64,000 nt of DNA from Albula goreensis. Lineage: Eukaryota; Chordata; Actinopteri; Albuliformes; Albulidae. Under the pieces are notes generated by a model. It ran no database searches, had not been told where the DNA came from, and saw only the letters and a program-made list of their open reading frames with translations. Both the position numbers and the translations under genes were made by a program. Where the stretch lies: positions 5,721,501 through 5,785,500 of the forward strand of contig CM040748.1 in NCBI GenBank assembly GCA_022829145.1, read 5' to 3'. Below, in pieces: positions 53,039 through 64,000 of the stretch (the stretch's first letter is position 1; the number at the start of each line of letters is the position of its first letter).

Positions 53039-54122
53039 GGATAACCTAGAGGGGTGCAGTGGGGTGCAGAGAACAGGCATCCGCAGGAGATGGAGATGGG
53101 TAAATATTTCAAGGAGTCTTCATTTAACATTCATCCAGCCTTTTAAGTGCTGACTGAAATGTACTGGGTTCCATGAGGTAGTCCTGCCAGGGGCACCGTC
53201 TCTTTTTTCGAGACTGGATAAAACTACCGTAATCACTGGGGGGAACCAGGCAAGAGAACAAGATTATGGGCAAGTACTTCTAAAGAAGACTGACCTGAGG
53301 ATTTCGAACAGGGACTGCAAACTCTCCTCTGACTTTCTTCCCTTTTTTCATCATAGTAGTACTTTCTTTGCTTTTTGTCCCAGAACTAAAATCTGCACAG
53401 TCTAACCCTTTGGCCAGACTTCATAGGCAAAATGCCCTCAGATTTGTCAGACTTGACATTCAGGTGCTGGTTATGAAGAGCAAAGTGTTCTTTGAACCAA
53501 AATGGGAGGAGCTGCCATATAGTATGAGCAACATGTTGGCTTGAACCAATGTCTGCATTGACTGTGAAGAGAAAAACATTTTGATTGGTTCACATAAGTC
53601 TGAGTAGCTTCATTGTAATGAGGTTCATGAAACCTCACTTCAAACATCACTAAGTGGGAGCTCTTTTAACTGTCTGTCACTGTCCTCGATCACAACCCAG
53701 ACTCTGCCTTTCCCAGTGGTCCAATTATGGGGTTAAGATCATGTCAGATCATAGCAGATTATTTTTTCATTATAATTATGCAGAAAAAAATCTGAGATAC
53801 CAAGGGATGAGCCCAATACTCAAGAAAGTATCTATTTGAATTTGTGTCTCTGTTTTGAATTCAGTGGTGAAACAGGCAAACATTCCCACACTCACACCCA
53901 GGTCCATGTTCTCATAGTCAGACTCAATGCCAGTCAGCGCTTAATCTACCTCATTAGGCAGTAATGTCAAACACACAGCCACAGTCACTTCAATCACTCA
54001 TGACGCCCAACGCTCTTTGAAGTACCGATAAGCTGTGGAAAATGAGTTGCCATTACGTAAATCTATACATCAACCTTCCTATAATCTTAAAAAAGATAGC
54101 ATGCCTGCTGCTAATCTCAAAT

Positions 54123-54300
54123 CATCACTAGGGGTGTAAAGAATTAAGGGTGTAAAGAATGGCAGAAATCCACAACCGAATTCTATGCCTCTTCAGGGTT
54201 CTAAGAATTGTGAATCGATCCAGACACGGCACATCCACATTGTCTCTCCTTGGTTGCGCTTGGTTTTGTGAATAGTTCACAAAACTGTTTTGCTGGTGCA
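54123..54300. mobile_element. possible hAT-type terminal fragment
   Basis: CACTAGGGGTGTAAAGAATT at 54126-54145 resembles the ends of fish hAT elements, and a GGGTGTAAAGAAT motif repeats at once. No opposite end (TTACACCCCTA) was found nearby. A solo or broken end at best. Confidence 0.25.
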
Positions 54301-57300
54301 AAAAAGACAGCATGTGATTGGCTGAGGTGCTCCAATCACAAATCATGTCATTGAAGTTGCATGTGCAAAAATGTAAGTGTGTGCTAAAGGCTTTGATAAA
54401 TCTGACCTACTGTTTGGAGAGTGAACAGTACAGTTCTAATGGTAGGAAGCAACTGCCTGTGCCAGACAGGCTATATTTATACTTAGTTGTGTCATTAACC
54501 ACATATTCTTAGAATCCATGCATGAAGCAGTAAACATATTTTATGAGATTATAGTTAATGCACTGCTGATTTACTGAGCAGCATGTGACAGTAGATTGGG
54601 GAGCGGTAGCTTGTGTCTGTAAGGTTTACTCAGTGCTGAGCAGTGCGAGTTCCCCTGACTCTGCAGAGTTGCAGAGTCACGCCTCACTGCTTCCCACCTT
54701 TCAGCCTGACCTACATCCGCCAGTCCAGCCCTGCAGCCCCTAGCCTTTTAATGCACATTCACACAGACCCGCTCCAGCACCAGCACATATCGCAGTTACC
54801 GTGGCGATCAATGTAAAGCGGCTCCCAAACCAGTCTGCTGGCAGAGATATGTTTATTACAGCCACTGTTTTTGCATTGAGTGTCCAGTCCAGAGACACAT
54901 CACGCAAAACAATTTCAGGGGCAGTCTCTAGGACTAACCTGACGGCCAGCTCCAGTGTTACCTCCATCTTCTCTACTTCTTAACTGCGGGAGTTCCTGGC
55001 TTTTAGGGATACATTACAGAACAAAGCATCCATTACTATATTATTATATTTAGCCATGCCACCAGTATGAATGTTTTAAAGACATACAAGATTTAAATGC
55101 GTCAGCTTCAACGGTAGGGAGCCAGACCTATTGAGATCAATGCTATGCCATGGGTTTATGGGTAGTCTGTGCAAAAAGGAAGAGGAGGTGACATGTCATT
55201 GGTGTGGAAAACACCACAGACGGTTCCAAAATCCAGTGTTTTTATCCAGCCAGTTTTTTTATTGGATAACCTCTCTGCTTCTGAGTGCAGGTCCCCCTAT
55301 GCAATACTGCGTTAGGTTTTAAAAACAAACACTCAAGTTCACAGCAGTTTATGGCCACCTCCCCTCCACCACCACCCACTTTGCAATGCCCATTAGTGGT
55401 TATAGTCCTATCCTGACACTGCAAATATTTTGTAAATTCAGGAGAGCGCAGGCTACCGTGTGTGTTCTCCACCCCTGTGCTGACTGCCCCCATTTCTTTC
55501 CACTCTGTGATCCACCGGCTGAGCAGTGCAGTTATTGCACTGGAGGGCTTCCCAAAACCTGCAGCTGGTGTAGGAAGGTAGCAGGCATCCGACTGACCAG
55601 AGAAGTTGCCATTAAGCAATGAGGCAAGGGACACTGTGCCAGTTAAAGCAGCTCCACCCAGGGTGAATGTCAAATTAGGCATTGTGAATCTGCATGACTC
55701 ATGGACATAATTGGCCCTGGTGTGGCTGGGATTCAGCCCTGGCTATAGCATTAGCACTGCACTAAGGGCAATTGTCATTGCAGGATACACTACTCTAGAG
55801 TTGCCTCTACAGAAGCACTGTAGGTTTTAGCATTTTTATGTTGACTAAATGAGACATACCATGTGACAGAGCGACACATGAAATTTCACACTCAACTCCC
55901 CAAAACCCAAAATCTTGGAGAAGATTAATTTCAGGATCTCATGTCTGTTGATTTTGGCCCACAAGGAGCAAATTGTTTCCCTGTTGACATGACAAAGTCT
56001 GGACGAGGGATAAAAGAGTGCACTGACTGACATGCGCTAAGCAGTCCCCGTGACCTTTCACCCCTCTGGCGTACAGGGTCTGTTTCCATCGCTAGGACTC
56101 CCCCCATAGCTTCAGGCATGGCTATTGTTGAGGCGAGGAGGCCCTGAAAAAGGGCAGCACCATCATGCAATCAGAGGAGACACGTATGCGTGCCCCTGCT
56201 CTCCATGCGCCCTCCCCGCTTTCTGGAACATTCCTCGGCTCCAGGAATCACTCTGCTTCCGCAGCGCTGGCTCCTATGACCTGAGCAAAATTCACTTTGT
56301 CCTTCACCAAATAAACCAAAATGTATCTTCCTAACATAAATATATCGCACACACACACAAAAAAAAAAAAAGAAGGGCAGGAAAGCGGATGAAATTATGA
56401 AAATTAAGCCGCTAAGCTACTTCAGACCTTTCAACCGCTGCCAAGTCTTCTGCCCCATTAACCACTGAGCCTAACTTTGTCTACCCTCATGTGACATCTG
56501 GAGTTGCTATTAGCTAAGAAACCCTTACCAGACCTGAAAAGGAAAGACAACAGGGAGTCTCATTGTATAGCGAAAGACCCCTGAACAGCACGCTCTACGC
56601 CAGCAACTTCAGATCAGAAGCTTAGCTGAGGATTTTTCTCATTATAAAATAAACTTGAAATCCAGACTGCAGATCAGAAACCATTTCTAACAACACAGGA
56701 TAATTAATAAACTTTACTTAATATGTGTAATGGAATATGGAGGCAAAAGTGTGACTTTATTTTTGACGGCACCCTACTTTTTTTTTTTTTTGTATTTAGT
56801 TGTGCATTTGGCTGCACCTCAGAAGAGCACAGTTGTTTAGTGTAACGTCCCGATTAAAGCCACACAGAGAAGTTAACATATGTGCCTTGAGGGGCTTGCT
56901 ATATTTAAAATCACTGAAATGCCTGCGCTGTAAGGCCCGGCCTTGAACATCCGACTGCAGACGTGCGGCATCTAATTCTCTGAATAGATTTAATGTTTTC
57001 CACTTAGCTGGGAATCAGAGTGTGGAGCTGGAGATCACAGCACAGCTCATTGGTCTCTTAGAAAAACAGATTCACAAGGTCACACCCGCTTGGGCTACAA
57101 CACTGCTCTACTTTCAGTCCCTGTCCTGTGGTCAACGAAAAGTGCTTCTGGCTGGCCCAGTTAAAAATACACATAGATTAGATAGATTCGGTCCTATCTA
57201 AAAATTTCTTCAGAATTGGACCAAGGTGTCAAGTAGCTGAGAACACGGTAGAATCTAATAGAAAAAGATAGCAATGTTCTTTACTCTTAATAATTAAAAA

Positions 57301-57734
57301 TATTGCCTCTATTATTCTGTCCTTTCATCCCATAGAACTCCTTAAAATGTATATACATAGGGTGCTGGCACATATCATGAACAGGAAGCTCATTGAGAAA
57401 AAAACCTAAGAGCCCTTAAAACTTGCAGATAAGTATATTATTGACATTGTTGAAAACTGTGTTCATTTCTGAAACTGATATAGTAATATGAAGCTTGTAT
57501 CATCAGCTGTGTAATACGATAGACCTATGACTAATAAAATTACCCTGACAATAATGATCTTTCTTTTTAAGTGTGCTAATTTAACATATTACTGTGCAGG
57601 GTCACCATAATGAGCGGTTCATTACCTACAAAGGCGTGGTAAAGTCCATGTGTGCCATTGATACCAACCTCCCATTGGGCCAACCTGTGAGAAAGTGTCT
57701 GAGATTGTGACATCATCAAAAATTAACCAATCAT

Positions 57735-57955
57735 ATTTTGGAATTTAGATGATGCTCTCATCCAGAGCAACAGGCACAGTCTATATTATCAGACTGTCCA
57801 TTAATACAGGCATAACAATTACTGAGGCAATTCAGGTGAAGTACCTTGCTTGAGGGTACAACAAAAATGTTTTAGCTAGGAATCAAACCTGAAACATCTG
57901 AGATAAAAGACGAGCTCATCATTATAACTCACTGCCGCATGATACTGCCACGGGA
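57735..57955 (+). repeat. diverged teleost short dispersed repeat
   Basis: Contains GATGCTCTCATCCAGAGCAA, then ACTGAGGCAATTCAGGTGAA, CCTTGCTTGAGGGTAC and a diverged GGAATCAAACCTGAAAC tail. The layout matches the same broad repeat group as 50281-50503 but is older. Confidence 0.6.
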
Positions 57956-58785
57956 AGACAGGAATCTAGCACAAACCTGCTTCTCGTTTTATAATATGTA
58001 TATACTCTCAGGCAGTAGAGTGGGGGCGGCCAAACTGTGAGCAAAAGGTCTCAACTTTTAAGCTTATACAATATTTTTCTTTATCAAAGGTGGGGGACGG
58101 ATTGGGGTCATAACGGAACTGAGGGACATATCCCCCCCCCCAACCCCCCCCCACCAGGTCAGAGGGGCTGTGATGGGCCCACAGACTGCGTAGTTATCTC
58201 CTGTGTGGTTCAACCCAACCTGCTACTGCTGCCCAAACTGTGAACTGATATCCTCCTGATAGCTTCCTGCAGCAGCTAAAGCCCATAGTGTGTAAAGCAT
58301 ACTGAAATCACTACGCTTTTATGTTATTATTCAATACAGACTCTGATCCCCTCAGATCCAAAGGTAATAAAATGTTCTAAAGAGTTAGCCATGTTTATTT
58401 ATATGTGGGAGGAATATAAGGAGAAGAGCGCGAGCTCAAGAGTCCTTACGAGTGAAATCAAGCCACATTAGCCTGGTATTAGGACTATAGTTACATACTT
58501 TCAACAGCATTTTACCCCTTATATACTTTGGTTCTTGTCCAACTTGGAATGCCCAATCACATTCTTAGGAAAATCAGTTCTTCAGGATGCAGTGAGTCAT
58601 GAATTCTCCTTCATCCTACACTGCAGTCTACCAGCTGAGCTGTGCAGCCATTGTTCCAAAGAACTGTGTTTCCTTAGTTTCTGAAACTGGCAGGCCACAG
58701 GTACTGAATGAACCAGTGGAGGTTTTACCAGCTAGAGCAGCAAGAAACCCCTGTCAACTTAAACCAATGGTATCCTATCTTTCCT

Positions 58786-58935
58786 GTGAGGGCCAGTATG
58801 GGTGTGGGCTTCTGTTCCAACTCAACACTAAAAAAGCTGATTCAATTAATAAAAAAGTCATGGCATTTAATAAAGACAGCTGAATTGGATGTTTTAGTGC
58901 TGGGTCGAAATAAGAGCCTGCATCCACAGAGAGAA
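58786..58935. mobile_element. fold-back (palindromic) MITE-like repeat
   Basis: The left arm (58790-58850: GGGCCAGTATGGGTG... TTCCAACTCAACACTA...) returns inverted at 58878-58935, separated by about 27 bases. The arm sequence is a repeat type common in fish DNA. Both arms are diverged. Confidence 0.6.
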
Positions 58936-58939
58936 CCTC

Positions 58940-61900
58940 CTGACTAAAACTTCAATCCTGGCTGAAGCTATTGCTGATAATGCATATTCTAATGTGACCC
59001 TTGGACCCAGCTGGCATTGGCATGGTCCAAATGTGATTCTGGACCAGGGAGTATGTGAACCCACTGATCTGCACACTGCTGCTTTGGCTGGATGAGTCAC
59101 CCAGGATGCGCATGTATGCGCATACAGTATATAATTTACATTGTGTGCAGGCAACGTGAAGTGGCCTCTTCTTTCGTGAATCTTCTTGCTATGTCCTATT
59201 TGATCACTAACAGTAGGGTACATGGCCTGTTGAAGTCATGTGCTCCTTTCCTTGAGCACAGAAAACACACACAATACGTCAAGTCCAGCACACTGTTAAA
59301 CAGCTAAGTGTGTGATTAACTTTGTTCAAATACATTGTACCGGTTCCATTATTTCTACCATAGCAATTCTCTTGACAGGTTGAATTGTGACGTTGACATA
59401 TCAGAAGAAAACAAACACGAGCATGTACGGTATATACGTGCTAGTGTTAACGGGTATCAGCTATTGCCAAAAGAAACTATTGTAAGTTTCCATGCAATGA
59501 AATCATCCTATAGCCCCAAACAATTCTGACGTCACACGAGAAAGCCTTTTGGATCAGAGGTGAAGAAGGCAGACGCTCAGTGAGGTGGAGAGGAAGAGTC
59601 TGTGGACTCAGGAAACGGCTTCGGGGTGGAGGCAGGATGCAGAGGGGTGTTTAAGAGGAAAGAGTCCGCGGCGCGCTCACGGGGACACCCTCCTCACATC
59701 CTGCATGGTCCTGTACAAGCGTCCACCCAATCGCCAATGGCAGTAAAACAGGTGCCATTTTACAAAAACAGCAGAGTTATGTCAGGTTAATGTCATCAAG
59801 TTTCCCTCCCTCACTGCCCTCGTCGCTGCAGACAAATATATTGTGTTACAGCCCTGTGCGGTGGGTACAGTGACCGTAAATCACCTTTGCGTGTGGGCAG
59901 AGGGGAGCTCTGACTTTGCTCAATAAGCCCTGGCTCTCTCTGCAGATGGCTTCGGAGTGCGTGCCTCCCCGGGCACAGGTCCTGCATTTGTTTAACCGGC
60001 GGAGTAATCCGCCCTGACACAGTGTTGCAGTGCAGTCCTATTACAATGCACACGGCATGCCACCATCTCCCTCACCTCTGCTCAACACAGTCTGCCTGAC
60101 CAACCAGAGGGGTGTGGGGGGGGGGGTAGAGGGGGATGATGGGATTCCTTTAGGAAATGTAGATAATGCTGGGATTTGCCAAGACCAATCAAGTCAGAGT
60201 GGAGCTGCAGACTCTCTCAGTGAGGCTGGATGCATGACCGCAGACTGATATAACACGGCACATCTGCACTGTCACATGACCAGGGTTTCTGTCTCGCTTA
60301 TGCACTCCTCCTTCCTCACTGCAAAGGCTCATGGGTAGACAATGGCCTTGAATTCAGTATAACAGCCAAACAAACCATCTGTTATTTTCAGCAAGCAAAA
60401 CTGTGCATGCGATAATTTTCATAATAACATTTGCATAATGGTAAAATGAGACTGAAATACCTGGACATTAAAATGACCGATGGTTCAGCTGAACAGAATC
60501 TGAGTGCCACAGGTCACCATCTAAGTTAAAGCCCAGTAGCTGTTTTAAGGCTAATTTCTGTTTATTTGCATGTGCATTGGTAAGATGATACATTGCGGGA
60601 GGTTTGTTTCTTTCCCAAGCCGACCAGCTTTACATCTGTTTTACATTTCATTCACATCACCCCAGGCCTCGCCGCTCGCTCCTGTCCAGTTTTTACATAA
60701 AAAGGACACTGGTGTTTTCCTCAAGTGCCACGACCTTACGCATATCCAGCAGATACTAGACACATCCTCCAAGGGACTCAGAATGAGGATGTTAACTGCA
60801 TTAAGTGAACCAGGCCCTAATGCAGAGAAAAATATGTAAAAGCAGGGTTTTTAAAAGGCAGTGATGATGAAAGACAAACATGATCCTGTTGAAACAGGAT
60901 CTTCCAAAATAACGATTAGCTCCTCTGTAAGGTGCACAAGCTCAGTGATAAGAGACTCTTTTCATTATTGGGTTATTTTTTTTTTTTTTTTCCTTTTCGT
61001 GTTCAGATTGCTATGGAGGACTGAACGCCTTCATATTCAACAGATTGGAGTGCTGTTTCCATGGCAACCCCCAATAGTTGTGAGGCACGGACAAAGATAA
61101 CCACTGATCCAGCCTGAAAATGCTGTCAGCACCAAAAACGATGGGAGTCATATTTCGGTTGCTAATTCCATTTATGAACATAATCAACTGCTTGCAATTG
61201 TTATTCAGCCACAAACAAAACAAATCAAATCAATGTCTCGAAAAAATACCAAAATCTGAACTGAATCTAAAACTAATGACATGAGCTTTTAATTCTGCTT
61301 TTTTCTGCAGCCAAGGAGTTTTCATTTTTAATAAACGATGGGTGTCTGTTTCCACTAATGATATTTTAAAAGCACTGGTATGAGAAATGCTTCTTTCACA
61401 GGCGACAATGGAGCCAACCATCTGGAATGGGAGATTGCCCCTCACAGAATGAGGGGGGCTGAATTATAATACACTGGGAGAGGCTACTGGTGGAATCTAC
61501 ACACACACACACACACACACACGTATACACACATATGCAGGTGCATGCACGCACACACTCACTCATTAGCTCAACTCAGCCCCTCCTCCATTAGCTCTGT
61601 GAGGAAGGTATGATGTTTAGTTTACAGCTTTGATGTCACAGAACATGTAAAGTTACTTTAACATATAAACCAAAAAACTACAAAGAGATGGAATTATTCC
61701 TGGTGGTTTCTGAATAATCCATTGAGCTGAAAGATTATGGTAAAGTATGGTAAAGTTCCCATATCCCAATCTCCATTTCCTTGGCAACAAACATTTAAGA
61801 TGAGCCACAGTTCAAGTCAAAACAAGAGCTATTTAAAAGCCATTATGAGATGACAACGTAGGTTTGCTTCAGTCAAAATATTTTCCAAAAACTAAAACAG

Positions 61901-62940
61901 TCGCTTTCCTCATGTATTCTTGCATAGTTATGGTACTGCAATGAAAGTGGAAATGAAAAGATAATGATGGTCTACAAATGGAGACATGTTTGCTGGATGG
62001 CTCAGAGAACACCAGGGCACAAGGGAAAGGACTCTAGCAGAGGTCATGTGACACTGACATCCTGGAACTTTTCAGTCAATCATGAGTTCCCGCTGGAGTT
62101 CACAGCCGGTAACACCCTGGCAAGCCAACAGAGTCAGCCCTGCTACCTGCACCTTCATCACTGAGACTGTGCTAGCAGCCATGTGTCTGGAAGCTAGTCA
62201 ACATTTCTGCTTTAAAGCAGGATATTACAAATGACATATATGATGATAATGATGATAATGATACTAATGATTATTATGCTGACACACTTTAGAAGATTCC
62301 ATATTCTGATGGGTTCCATTCCTACATTACTGCAAGTTGCTTCTCTATGAGTATTTTCACCATTGACTTTGATCTACTTATGGTTGGTATTTCAAGGGAC
62401 CTTTTATTTTCCTTTGTGAATGCAAGTTATTTAACATACATTAAATATGCATGAAGACATCCTTTAAACTAACCTGATCACACACTGACCCTCCTTTCAC
62501 TGTTTTAATTCTGTTTCTACAGTTTAGCCCCGTGTTCCTCCAATGAGCTTGCTCACATGATAGGAAACTATGGCTTTTCATTTTTGCTTCCTAAAGTGGG
62601 TTCCTGCAGGCACATGGCTTTCATTATAAAACGTTGCATTCCAGAGCATGACACATTCTCCAATAGGCTATGTAAGGGTTGTCAATACTTGTGTCGATAA
62701 TGGCATAGCTGTGCTTTCTATACTGCTACATCACAGGAATGAACACATAGGCCTACAGTTACCTAGGGTTAAACACGTTTTAAAAAAAAAAAAAAAAAGA
62801 CCTCATCACGTGCAACAGCACTACTTTACATTTACTTTAACGGGATACTGTGTATGCCGTTAAGTAACACACATGAAGTAATAAAAATACCAGATGCTTA
62901 GCCATGATTTTGAGCTAAACTGCCACCATAACTTGGCAGC
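58940..62940. other. intergenic DNA upstream of fscn1
   Basis: No recognised exon. It includes a (CA)11 tract at 61501-61522, a T-run at 60977-60991 and an A-run at 62781-62798. Confidence 0.5.
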
Positions 62941-62954
62941 AGGACCATTTTTAC

Positions 62955-63033
62955 ATTTGCATCCGCCATCTCACGAATGGAATAAAAAGCAACCGAAGCC
63001 TATCCTTTTTTCTCTTGCATGCTTCATTTGCAT
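62955..63033. promoter_or_regulatory. fscn1: paired octamer (POU) motifs upstream of fscn1
   Basis: Two exact ATTTGCAT octamers at 62955-62962 and 63026-63033, about 270 and 200 bases above the predicted fscn1 start, on the same strand and 71 bases apart. They are possible POU-factor sites; function is inferred. Confidence 0.35.
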
Positions 63034-63193
63034 ACCTGTCTTCAGTGCATTCGTTTTAAAATAGAACGTCGCCTGAACAAGACGTTGGCAGTGTAGCGTT
63101 TAGTCTGCAGACAACCGGGCAGTTTTTGCTGCAGTTCTCTCAAAACTCCTGTTTCAATCGGAGGCGGGGCAGCGGGCTGACATCATCCATCCG

Positions 63194-63200
63194 TATAAAA
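63194..63200 (+). promoter_or_regulatory. fscn1: fscn1 TATA box
   Basis: TATAAAA followed by G, 184 bases above the ATG and in a GC-richer setting. It predicts a start near 63225 and a 5' UTR of about 150 nt. Confidence 0.7.
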
Positions 63201-63377
63201 GCTGCAGCTGTGGTTTAGGATTCAGGCTGTCTGAAGCTGCAGTTCAGGACGATCTTCGCTCCACACAAAGAAAATCCAAGCATCACTCCCATATTATAAA
63301 AAAGCCACCTAATTCCACAAAAAAACGCCAACGAAGCAAAACTAACAGCATCATCTCTCTGTGAACCAGCAGCAACA

Positions 63378-64000
63378 ATGACGGCGAACGGGACCAGCGA
63401 CATGCTCAAGATCCAATTTGGGCTGATCAATTGTGGAAATAAATATCTTACCGCTGAAACATTTGGGTTTAAGATCAATGCCTCTGCCACCAGCATGAAG
63501 AAAAAACAGATCTGGACTCTGGAGCAGGACGGGGACGACTCAAACCGGGTCTTCCTGAAGAGTCACCTGGGCAGGTATATTGCAACTGACAAGGATGGAA
63601 ACATCACAGGTGACAGCGAGACCCCCGGTGAGGACTGTCGATTCATCATCACTGCCCATGACGACGGGCGCTGGTCTCTGCAGTCTGAGACTCACAAGCG
63701 CTATCTTGGCGGTACCGAGGACAGAATCACGTGTTTTGCCCAAACCATCTCTGTGGCAGAGAAATGGAGCGTCCACATTGCAATGCACCCGCAAGTCAAC
63801 ATATTCAGCGTCACCAGGAAAAGATATGCCCATCTGAGCTCGAAGCAAGACGAGATTGCCATTGACAGGGATGTCCCTTGGGGCGTTGACTCCTTAATCA
63901 CCTTGGTTTTCCAAGATCAGAGGTACCACCTTCAGACCTCAGACAACCGGTTCCTCCAAAATGATGGTACGCTGGCCGGTAAGCCTGACAAAACCACCGG
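63378..64000 (+). CDS. fscn1: fascin 1, N-terminal part (cut by window end)
   Basis: Fascin cross-links actin filaments into tight parallel bundles in filopodia, neurites and microvilli. Protein starts [20 protein letters not shown] at 63378, with A at -3, and stays open for 207 codons to the window edge with no splice donor, as expected for the long first exon of vertebrate FSCN1. The first beta-trefoil (about residues 8-139) is complete and the second begins at [14 protein letters not shown]. Ser39, whose phosphorylation by PKC blocks actin binding in human fascin, is kept in [21 protein letters not shown] and [14 protein letters not shown] are near identical to human as I remember it. Divergent to actb, with its own TATA promoter. 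Confidence 0.96.
   Translation, partial: MTANGTSDMLKIQFGLINCGNKYLTAETFGFKINASATSMKKKQIWTLEQDGDDSNRVFLKSHLGRYIATDKDGNITGDSETPGEDCRFIITAHDDGRWSLQSETHKRYLGGTEDRITCFAQTISVAEKWSVHIAMHPQVNIFSVTRKRYAHLSSKQDEIAIDRDVPWGVDSLITLVFQDQRYHLQTSDNRFLQNDGTLAGKPDKTT

Larger units (their letters stand above)
50510..57730. other. intergenic DNA
   Basis: No recognised gene. It includes the minisatellite at 52931, a possible hAT end at 54123 and an ATG-started 146-codon frame on the minus strand at 55242-55682 that matches nothing I know. Confidence 0.45.

Overview
The window is vertebrate nuclear DNA, almost certainly from a ray-finned (teleost-type) fish. It holds three intron-containing or promoter-equipped genes spread through about 60 kb of AT-rich non-coding sequence full of dinucleotide microsatellites. 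Dispersed repeats carry the 'TTTATCCAAAGCGACTTACA' type core common in teleost genomes. Gene order and strands are fbxl18(-), actb(-), fscn1(+), the same as the FBXL18-ACTB-FSCN1 block of human chromosome 7p22 as I remember it, so this is an old conserved neighbourhood. The species cannot be named from the sequence.

Region by region: 1-2450 is flanking non-coding DNA. About 2450-4407 is the probable fbxl18 3' UTR. 4408-21372 is fbxl18 (five coding exons, minus strand; one 11.3-kb repeat-rich intron). 21400-21560 is its probable promoter. 21636-22223 is an unexplained pair of coding-like exons. 22300-26360 is actb (non-coding first exon plus five coding exons with canonical sizes; 375 aa), followed upstream by a textbook CCAAT-CArG-TATA promoter. 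26460-62900 is the actb/fscn1 intergenic region. It holds transposon relics (36.1-36.9 kb, 37.3 kb, 54.1 kb), short dispersed repeats (40.6, 50.3, 57.7 and 58.8 kb), many microsatellites, two distal SRF (CArG) sites and a coding-like patch at 30.7-31.1 kb. 63194-64000 is the TATA promoter and the first 207 codons of fscn1, cut by the window end.

The genes are neighbours rather than a pathway. actb supplies non-muscle actin, fscn1 bundles actin filaments, and fbxl18 is the substrate-recognition subunit of an SCF ubiquitin ligase. The most checkable oddities are two single-base frameshifts at T/A runs in fbxl18, identical CCATAAAAGG sites in the actb promoter, actb intron 1 and 12 kb upstream, a possible unannotated two-exon gene in the short actb-fbxl18 gap, and a possible fbxl18 alternative first exon that resembles a Tc1 transposase N terminus. 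I found no CRISPR array, operon or convincing tRNA/rRNA gene, and no strong evidence for a wholly new system.
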